DNA from: an uncultured Clostridia bacterium
GTDB taxonomy: Bacteria; Bacillota; Clostridia; Oscillospirales; Ruminococcaceae
DNA: 8,279 nucleotides
Assembly: GCA_937893735.1 (NCBI GenBank)
Contig: CALBGD010000426.1
Span: 1-8,279 of the forward strand
Reading direction: 5' to 3'
The notes under the pieces are model-generated. The model did not search any database and was not told the origin of the DNA. It saw only the letters and a program-made list of their open reading frames with translations. A program made the position numbers and the translations under genes. Below are positions 1 to 5,187 of the stretch, piece by piece (position 1 is the first letter of the stretch; each line of letters opens with the position of its first letter).

Positions 1-579
1 CTCGTTATCCTTATGTCCAGCGTACTTGTTAACAACTATGTTCTTAACAAGTTCCTCGGCATATGCCCGTTCCTCGGAGTTTCCAAGAAACTGGATCAGG
101 CTGCCGGAATGGGTACGGCTGTTACTTTCGTTATGCTGGTGGCGACCGCCGTTACATGGCCTATCCAGACTTTCGTGCTGGATAAGCTCGGCCTTGGATA
201 TCTCCAGACCATCGTATTCATACTGGTTATCGCAACGCTGGTCCAGTTCGTTGAGATAATCCTCAAGAAATATATACCCACGCTCCACAAGTCGCTGGGC
301 GTATACCTCCCGCTCATCACAACAAACTGCGCTGTTCTCGGCGTGACCATCAACAACATCAAGGACGGCTACGGCTTCCTTGAGTCCATGGTAAGCTCCC
401 TCGGCTGCGGCCTCGGCTTCCTGCTGGCTATGGTACTGTTTGCGGGCGTTCGCTCCAGACTTGACAGCGCCAACATTCCCGAGAGCTTCAAGGGGCTTCC
501 TGTCACCCTCGCCGCTGCGTCCATCGTTTCCATGAGCTTCATGGGATTCGCAGGCGTGGTAGACAAGCTGTTTGCGTAA
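1..579 (+). CDS. rnfA: RnfA, membrane subunit of the Rnf electron transport complex (5' end cut by window)
   Basis: RnfA is an integral membrane subunit of the Rnf complex, which passes electrons from reduced ferredoxin to NAD+ and moves Na+ or H+ across the membrane. The frame is already open at base 1 (codons for L-V-I-L precede the Met at 13). The family's start normally lies a few residues further up, so only about 5-10 residues are missing, and the Met at 13 is internal. The family signature NNYVLNKFLGICPFLGVS is present near the N-terminus. A second signature, LPLITTNCAVLG, lies in mid-protein. The Cys in each is the conserved pair that, in the RnfA/RnfE and NqrD/NqrE families, is known to hold an Fe-S cluster within the membrane. 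Several hydrophobic helices span the protein, in line with the usual six. The stop is 12 bases before rnfB, and its TAA overlaps the rnfB Shine-Dalgarno, so the two are one transcription unit. RnfE is a paralogue, but RnfA directly before RnfB fits the usual order. Confidence 0.95.
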   Translation, partial: LVILMSSVLVNNYVLNKFLGICPFLGVSKKLDQAAGMGTAVTFVMLVATAVTWPIQTFVLDKLGLGYLQTIVFILVIATLVQFVEIILKKYIPTLHKSLGVYLPLITTNCAVLGVTINNIKDGYGFLESMVSSLGCGLGFLLAMVLFAGVRSRLDSANIPESFKGLPVTLAAASIVSMSFMGFAGVVDKLFA

Positions 580-591
580 GGAGGCTGCAAG

Positions 592-1413
592 ATGAACGAT
601 TCATTATTATCAGCAGTTCTTATCGCGGTCGGAGTTCTGGTCGCTATCGGACTTATCTGCGCGCTTATTCTGGTGATCGCTGCGAAGTTCTTCGCGGTCA
701 GGGTCGATGAAAAGCAGCAGAAGATCCGCGCCTGTCTGCCGGGCGCAAACTGCGGCGCCTGCGGCTTTACCGGCTGCGACGGCTATGCTAAGGCACTTGC
801 GGAGGGCTCCGCGGCTGCTAATCTGTGCGTACCGGGCGGCGCTTCCACTGCGAAGCAGCTCGGCGAGGTGCTCGGCGTTTCAGTAGAGGCGGCAGAGAGA
901 ATGGTGGCGTTCGTACACTGCAACGGCACCTGCGAGAATACCTCCCAGAAGTACGACTACAAGGGGATCCCCACCTGCGCCGGAGCAAAGCTGTTCTACG
1001 GCGGAGACGGCTCCTGCACCACAGGCTGTCTCGGCTACGGCGACTGCGCGAAGGTCTGCCAGTACGGCGCTATCTACAACAATAACGGCGTTGCCTGCGT
1101 AGACCCCGCAAAGTGCACCGGCTGCGGAATGTGCACAAAGGCCTGCCCGAATTTCGTGATACGACTTGTTCCTGCAAGCGCGGCTGTTGTCGTTGCCTGC
1201 AACAACAAGGATAAGGGAGCGGCTGCCGTAAAGCAGTGCAAGACCTCCTGCATAGGCTGTAAGAAGTGCGAAAAGTCCTGCCCCTCCGGGGCTATAAAGG
1301 TCGAGGACAACTTAGCGCATATCGACTACACAAAATGCGCAGGCTGCAATGTGTGCGCGGATAACTGCCCCAGACATTCGATAAAGAGCGTGGATCTCAG
1401 TAAGGCTCAGTGA
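592..1413 (+). CDS. rnfB: RnfB, multi-cluster iron-sulfur subunit of the Rnf complex
   Basis: RnfB is the ferredoxin-accepting Fe-S subunit of Rnf, anchored to the membrane with its clusters in the cytoplasm. Residues 5-33 form one N-terminal transmembrane helix. The Fe-S domain typical of the family follows, with C48, C54, C57 and C62 in a CLPGANCGACGFTGC motif. Further cysteines at 110, 114 and 129 are also usual for clostridial RnfB. The C-terminal half carries several ferredoxin-type motifs: C142/C146/C152/C156, C175/C178/C181/C185, C220/C223/C226/C230 and C249/C252/C255/C259. Most are followed by the P or G expected of 4Fe-4S folds, with C169 and C216 as extra candidate ligands. The length of 273 residues is normal for the Firmicute form, which has more ferredoxin motifs than the proteobacterial one. 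The ATG at 592 has AAGGAGG at 578-584, seven bases upstream. It is the last core rnf gene here; rnfC, D, G and E would be expected to the left of the window. Confidence 0.96.
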   Translation: MNDSLLSAVLIAVGVLVAIGLICALILVIAAKFFAVRVDEKQQKIRACLPGANCGACGFTGCDGYAKALAEGSAAANLCVPGGASTAKQLGEVLGVSVEAAERMVAFVHCNGTCENTSQKYDYKGIPTCAGAKLFYGGDGSCTTGCLGYGDCAKVCQYGAIYNNNGVACVDPAKCTGCGMCTKACPNFVIRLVPASAAVVVACNNKDKGAAAVKQCKTSCIGCKKCEKSCPSGAIKVEDNLAHIDYTKCAGCNVCADNCPRHSIKSVDLSKAQ

Positions 1414-1429
1414 CAGCATGAGGGGAAAT

Positions 1430-1451
1430 GGGGAGTGCTCAGGCATTCCCC
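1430..1451 (+). promoter_or_regulatory. Intergenic hairpin between rnfB and the NusG domain II gene
   Basis: GGGGAGTGC (1430-1438) and GCATTCCCC (1443-1451) form a 9-bp stem with one G-U pair and a TCAG tetraloop. It lies 16 bases after the rnfB stop and about 13 bases before the Shine-Dalgarno site of the next gene. The following bases (ATAATGGTTTT) are not a clean U-run, so it is more likely an mRNA-stability or processing element, or a partial attenuator, than a full terminator. The hairpin is seen in the sequence; its role is inferred. Confidence 0.5.
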
Positions 1452-1480
1452 ATAATGGTTTTACAGGAGAGATTACAGGA

Positions 1481-1858
1481 ATGAAGCCGTTGGAAAAGAA
1501 GCACAGAAATGATATCATACTCATAGCCGTACTCCTTGCCGCCGCGGGTATCGCCTTTGGAATTATCCAGCTCGGCAAAAAAAGCGGAGGCTACGCCGTT
1601 GTAGTACAGGGCGGCAAAGAGGTGGCGTCATACCCGCTGAACAAGGATATGAGCGTCACGATAACCTCTCCGACCGGATACAACACTCTGGTGATAAAAG
1701 ACGGAAAAGCCGACGTCACCGACGCCGACTGCCCTGATAAGCTCTGCGTGAACCAGCACAGCATAAGCTTCAATGGTGAAACGATAGTATGTCTGCCGAA
1801 CAAGCTGGTGGTAAAGATAGTTTCCGAAGCTGAAGCGGACGTAGACGTTATCACATAG
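1481..1858 (+). CDS. NusG domain II (NusG_II) membrane-anchored small protein
   Basis: This 125-residue protein has a basic N-terminus, one transmembrane helix at about residues 11-31, and an extracytoplasmic beta-rich NusG_II domain from about residue 37 to the end. The family signature is clear: DADCPDKLCV (C84, C89) followed by ETIVCLPNKLVVKI (C104). The paired cysteines suggest a redox or metal-related role, but the function is not firmly known. The frame is open from an ATG at 1418, but that start would add 21 residues with no character and include the hairpin. The ATG at 1481 has AGGAG at 1465-1469, eleven bases upstream, and gives the normal family length. It is not the transcription factor NusG: the KOW and NGN domains are absent. 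Genes of this family commonly sit beside a Gx transporter gene near rnf or flavin-based extracellular electron transfer loci. From memory the pair corresponds to EetA/EetB of such loci; I could not check that assignment here. Confidence 0.9.
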   Translation: MKPLEKKHRNDIILIAVLLAAAGIAFGIIQLGKKSGGYAVVVQGGKEVASYPLNKDMSVTITSPTGYNTLVIKDGKADVTDADCPDKLCVNQHSISFNGETIVCLPNKLVVKIVSEAEADVDVIT

Positions 1859-1866
1859 GAGGTCTT

Positions 1867-2367
1867 ATGAAAATCAAACCAAGATCCATAGCCCTGCTCG
1901 GGATATGCGCTGCGATCGCTATGGTGCTGTCCTATCTGGAGAGCCTTATCCCGCTGTCGTTCGCCGTACCCGGAATAAAGCTGGGACTTGCCAACATAGC
2001 AGTGGTATTCGTGCTGTACAAGCTCGGCGCAAAGGAAGCGGTGCTCGTTTCGCTGATACGGATAGTCTGGATGGCGATACTCTTCGGCAATGTGATGACG
2101 CTGGCGTACAGCGTGGCGGGGGCGGTGCTGAGCCTGACGGCAATGATACTGCTGAAACGCTCTGAGCGCTTCTCCACCGTTGGCGTAAGCGTTATCGGCG
2201 GAATACTCCACAACACCGGTCAGATACTGGTTGCAATGCTTATTATGGAGACCGCCCAGATAGTTTACTATCTCCCGATACTATGCGTCAGCGGAATAGC
2301 CGCGGGCGTTGCCATCGGGATAGTTTCCGCGATACTGGTAAAGCGCGTGCCTGTCCAGAAGGACTGA
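1867..2367 (+). CDS. Gx transporter family membrane protein (Hpre_diP_synt_I, annotated as heptaprenyl diphosphate synthase component I)
   Basis: This 166-residue, very hydrophobic protein has about five predicted membrane segments (roughly residues 8-30, 40-52, 58-74, 76-97 and 107-159, the last probably two). Family motifs are visible: SYLESLIP near residue 22, VPGIKLGLANI at residues 34-44, and GGILHNTGQI at residues 111-120. Its fold class resembles the membrane S-components of ECF-type vitamin transporters. The old name 'heptaprenyl diphosphate synthase component I' is probably misleading, because no prenyl synthase DDxxD motifs are present. The ATG at 1867 follows AGGAGG at 1857-1862, which overlaps the stop of the preceding gene, so the two are probably translationally coupled. 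With the NusG domain II protein it forms a conserved pair that I infer handles a quinone, flavin or related cofactor for membrane electron transfer. The substrate is unknown. It is the last gene of the operon, 32 bases before a terminator. Confidence 0.88.
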   Translation: MKIKPRSIALLGICAAIAMVLSYLESLIPLSFAVPGIKLGLANIAVVFVLYKLGAKEAVLVSLIRIVWMAILFGNVMTLAYSVAGAVLSLTAMILLKRSERFSTVGVSVIGGILHNTGQILVAMLIMETAQIVYYLPILCVSGIAAGVAIGIVSAILVKRVPVQKD

Positions 2368-2399
2368 ATCCCATAGCTCTGCCTCATCTTAACAAAAGA

Positions 2400-2441
2400 A
2401 TCCCCACAGACGGTCAGCCGTTTGCGGGGATCATTTATTTA
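2400..2441 (+). terminator. Intrinsic terminator of the rnf operon
   Basis: ATCCCCACAGACGG (2400-2413) pairs with CCGTTTGCGGGGAT (2418-2431), giving a 14-position stem with one A-C mismatch, one G-U pair and a TCAG loop. It is followed by a T-rich tail (CATTTATTTA). It sits 32 bases after the Gx transporter stop. The T-run is interrupted, but the stem is strong. Confidence 0.85.
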
Positions 2442-2563
2442 TAGCGGCGAGACGTTTTTAAGCCTGCCCGCCAAAAAACTTACATGAGGCAGTATCACAG
2501 AGATGTTCTTTCTGGACTTGTCGCGAAAAATCAGGTAAGCTTCATAACATGATCCTATAAAAT

Positions 2564-2592
2564 ACAGGGGCATCGTTTTTCGGTGCCCCTGT
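2564..2592 (-). terminator. Intrinsic terminator of the dockerin protein gene
   Basis: ACAGGGGCATCG (2564-2575) and CGGTGCCCCTGT (2581-2592) form a 12-bp stem with one G-U type pair and a five-base loop. On the - strand the stem is followed by ATTTTATA. It lies 31 bases beyond the stop of the - strand gene at 2623. It could also act weakly on the + strand as a second stop for the convergent rnf operon (TGTCATTTATTT follows). Between the two terminators (2442-2563) I see no gene. Confidence 0.8.
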
Positions 2593-2622
2593 TGTCATTT
2601 ATTTCGAACGCTATCCGGAAAA

Positions 2623-5187
2623 TCAGGAAATGCCAACGATTTCTTTCAGTATAGCGGCAGCGTCCAGCGCATTGACAGCGCCATCGCCGTTAAAATCGCA
2701 CATCAGCGTATTTGCATTCTCTGAAATGCCAACGATATACTTTAACAGAGCCGCTGCGTCCAGCGCATTCAGAATTCCGTTATTGTCAGCGTCGCCGGAA
2801 ACATCACTGAATTCACATACCATAACCACGTATTCGCCGCCCGCATTTGCTCCGGATATAACCGCAGAGCCGTCCTCAGCTATCTTTGTGCAGCCCTGGA
2901 ATACAAGCTTTTTATCCACAAGCTTATATACATTTGCAAAACACCCTGCAAATTCCCTGCGGAAGCTAAGTTTCAGGTCAGCCGGGACGCTCGTGCCAGT
3001 CACCCTGAGATCAGCGCCGATAATACCGCGAAGCGCGCTTCTATCGGCGTTTCCGGGGAACGATGACAGGTCTGCGGAGGAAGCCGCATTCAGCTTTTCG
3101 CCGCTCACTATCCAGCTCTTTACGCTGTCCACGATGAACTCTGCGCGAAGCTTCTTTTCCATAATGGAGCGAATTACCTCCGTCGGAATAACGGTCTCGC
3201 TGTTAAGATCGATCTGCACGCTGCTGTCTTCAACAAGCTTTCCAAGGTCAGAGGCAATTTCCGGCCAGCTCTTCTCCGAGCCATTCAGCATTGGATTTTT
3301 CTCTGTGGTCTCAGTTCTGCCCGGACGTATGTAAACGCCTGACGAACCACCCGTGGAGCCTCCGGAGGACTTTTTCGAGAATTCTGCTGTAAATACGCAG
3401 TCTGCGGTAACTGTGAATGTGTACTTTCCGTTGGTGAGCTCCACAGCGGTGCCGTTTAAGGTCACGGACTTCACCCGATAGCCCGTATCCGGAGTTACGG
3501 TGAGAGTTACCTCAGTGCCCTCAGCATAGGAAGCGGTTCCGGGAGTTACCTTTCCGCCCTCACCGCAGTTTACTGTGAGTATTACATTACTTCCAGGAAT
3601 TTTCTCGAACTCAGCCGCAAAAACGCTGTCCTGTGTTATTGTGAATGTGTACATTCCGTTGATGAGCTCAACTGCTGTGCCGTTTAAGGTCACGGACTTC
3701 ACCTGATAGCCCTCGTCCGGAGTTACGGTGAGAGTTACCTCGGTGCCCTCAGCGTAGGAAGCGGTTCTGGGAGTTACCTTTCCGCCCCCGCCGCAGTTTA
3801 CTGTGAGTATTACATTACCCGCAGGAATTTTCTCAAACTCAGCCGCGAAAACGCTGTCCTGTGTTATTGTGAATGTGTACTTTCCGTTGGTGAGCTCAAC
3901 TGCTGTGCCGTTTAAGGTCACGGACTTCACCTGATAGCCCGTATCCGGAGTTACGGTCAGAGTTACCTCGGTGCCCTCAGCGTAGGAAGTGGTTCCGGGA
4001 GTTACCTTTCCGCCCTCGCCGCAGTTTATCGTGAGCATTTTATAACCCGCAGGAATCTCCTCAAACTCAACATCGAAAACGCTGTTCTGTGTAATGGTGA
4101 ATGTGTACTTTCCGTTGATGAGCTCAACAGCAGTGCCGTTTAAGGTCACGGACTTCACCTGATAGCCCTCGTCCGGGGTTACAGTCAGAGTTACCTCGCT
4201 GCCCTCTACGTACTCAGCGGTGTTGGGAGTTACCGTGCCGTTTCCGTTGGAGGTCAGCGTGAGGGTGCGTATTCTCTGCTCCGTTTCAACGACAAGCTCG
4301 CTGTCCTGTTCCACCTTGAATCTGTACATTCCGTCCTCGTCCGGGGTGATCTCCACGCCGTTGAGGGTCACTGTCTTGACGAACCAGCCGTTCTCCACGT
4401 CGGTCTTGAACTTTATAAGCGCCTCTGCGCCCCTGGGGTAATTCGGATAATACTGGTCGTCGATATGGGGCAGGCAATGTTCGCTGTCGTTGTTTATGAT
4501 ATTCAGAGTACATTTCGGCACCACTGCGCCGATGTTGACTGTCGCCTTTACGTCCTCGGATTCGCGCAGCTCTTCTGCCGCGTCATTCACCAGGATATCC
4601 ACCGTGGACGCGTCAATAAACTCGTCGGGAACATTCGTAACCGTGAGCGTTCCTGCTGCCTGGTCGAATACTACCCAGTCGGGAAGCTCCGCGCCGGGCG
4701 CAAGCTGAATGGAGTATCTCCCCGTGCCGCCGTCAAAGCATTCGTTGAGGTCAAGGGTAATATCCTCCGCTGCGCCGGGGACTATCTCCCCATCCTCGTT
4801 GCCGAGCAGGATTTTCGGCTCCTTCTGGGCGATCCCCTGGGTTTTCAAAGTAATTGTATTCTCGGGATCATTAGGGAAAATCCACTCAATATAATCGCCT
4901 TTTTTCACCTTCTGGTTGAAGCTGTCAAGGTCTACATCAATAATGTTTTCCAACTCGGTGGCAAGAACGCTTCTGCCGTTAGGCTCCATGCCACCGCCTC
5001 TTATCGCCGCGTCGGCGTTGTCAAAGCTGAACGAATTGCTGCCGATAAGGGTGAACTTATCAGCGGCATACACGCCCGCATACATTCTGTTTTCCGCGCT
5101 GACGTTAAGGGTGCTGTTCTCAGCCGTGAATGTTTTCAGGTTGATGCCCGAACCGCTGGAGCCGGGATCCAGTATGGTTATGTTCAT
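2623..5187 (-). CDS. C-terminal part of a frameshifted secreted adhesin-like protein: Ig-like domain, InlB-type repeats, dockerin
   Basis: Residues are counted from the Met at 5187. Residues 1-115 continue the beta-rich region of the preceding frame. Residues 123-222 look like an Ig/cadherin-like domain (LPDWVVFDQAAGTLTVTNVP, He_PIG style). Residues 226-306 are a diverged InlB-B-type repeat, and 308-606 hold four near-identical 76-residue repeats (TVTPDxGYxVKSVTLNGTAV). A Ser/Gly linker (605-617) follows. A module at about 627-795 resembles domains found before dockerins in Ruminococcus secreted proteins. Residues 797-854 are a type I dockerin with two calcium loops at canonical spacing: D799/D801/N803/N807/D810 and D831/N833/D835/N839/D842. 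The dockerin would dock the protein to a cohesin on a scaffoldin or the cell surface. This frame has no signal peptide and stays open upstream to about 5277, reading sensibly across the 5187 Met, so I treat it as the 3' part of the gene beginning at 7625. An AAGGA (5195-5199) and an ATGA stop/start overlap would allow reinitiation, but the product would not be exported. Confidence 0.85.
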   Translation of the reverse strand: MNITILDPGSSGSGINLKTFTAENSTLNVSAENRMYAGVYAADKFTLIGSNSFSFDNADAAIRGGGMEPNGRSVLATELENIIDVDLDSFNQKVKKGDYIEWIFPNDPENTITLKTQGIAQKEPKILLGNEDGEIVPGAAEDITLDLNECFDGGTGRYSIQLAPGAELPDWVVFDQAAGTLTVTNVPDEFIDASTVDILVNDAAEELRESEDVKATVNIGAVVPKCTLNIINNDSEHCLPHIDDQYYPNYPRGAEALIKFKTDVENGWFVKTVTLNGVEITPDEDGMYRFKVEQDSELVVETEQRIRTLTLTSNGNGTVTPNTAEYVEGSEVTLTVTPDEGYQVKSVTLNGTAVELINGKYTFTITQNSVFDVEFEEIPAGYKMLTINCGEGGKVTPGTTSYAEGTEVTLTVTPDTGYQVKSVTLNGTAVELTNGKYTFTITQDSVFAAEFEKIPAGNVILTVNCGGGGKVTPRTASYAEGTEVTLTVTPDEGYQVKSVTLNGTAVELINGMYTFTITQDSVFAAEFEKIPGSNVILTVNCGEGGKVTPGTASYAEGTEVTLTVTPDTGYRVKSVTLNGTAVELTNGKYTFTVTADCVFTAEFSKKSSGGSTGGSSGVYIRPGRTETTEKNPMLNGSEKSWPEIASDLGKLVEDSSVQIDLNSETVIPTEVIRSIMEKKLRAEFIVDSVKSWIVSGEKLNAASSADLSSFPGNADRSALRGIIGADLRVTGTSVPADLKLSFRREFAGCFANVYKLVDKKLVFQGCTKIAEDGSAVISGANAGGEYVVMVCEFSDVSGDADNNGILNALDAAALLKYIVGISENANTLMCDFNGDGAVNALDAAAILKEIVGIS
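3370..4266 (-). repeat. Four tandem 228-bp repeats coding InlB-B-type domains
   Basis: The sequence GTTTAAGGTCACGGACTTCA recurs at 3454, 3682, 3910 and 4138, exactly 228 bp apart. In coding order the units are 4266-4042, 4041-3814, 3813-3586 and 3585-3370, each about 76 residues. The units are very similar at DNA level, pointing to recent duplication or homogenisation. Units 1 and 3 share DEGY and ELING, while units 2 and 4 share DTGY and ELTNG, so the array looks like two copies of a two-unit block. A fifth, strongly diverged unit precedes them (about 4512-4270). Such repeats act as stalk or binding domains in Gram-positive surface proteins. Confidence 0.93.

Noticed and set aside
1418..1480. 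Upstream ATG start for the NusG domain II gene
   Set aside because: It would place the intergenic hairpin in the coding sequence and add 21 residues unlike the family; the ATG at 1481 has a proper Shine-Dalgarno and gives the usual length.
1591..2211. A 206-codon - strand frame opposite the NusG domain II and Gx transporter genes
   Set aside because: It is a shadow of two genes with clear family motifs and good ribosome sites on the + strand; its translation has no sensible hydrophobic or domain pattern.
2379..2492. A 9-bp inverted repeat (CTGCCTCAT at 2379-2387 and ATGAGGCAG at 2484-2492) flanking the rnf terminator
   Set aside because: It is short, with no transposase, target-site duplication or extended arms; a 9-bp match over about 100 bases can arise by chance or be a weak outer stem.
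3370..4266. Regularly spaced repeats considered as a CRISPR array
   Set aside because: The whole 228-bp unit is repeated, with no unique spacers, and it is in frame inside a coding region coding for known-type protein repeats.
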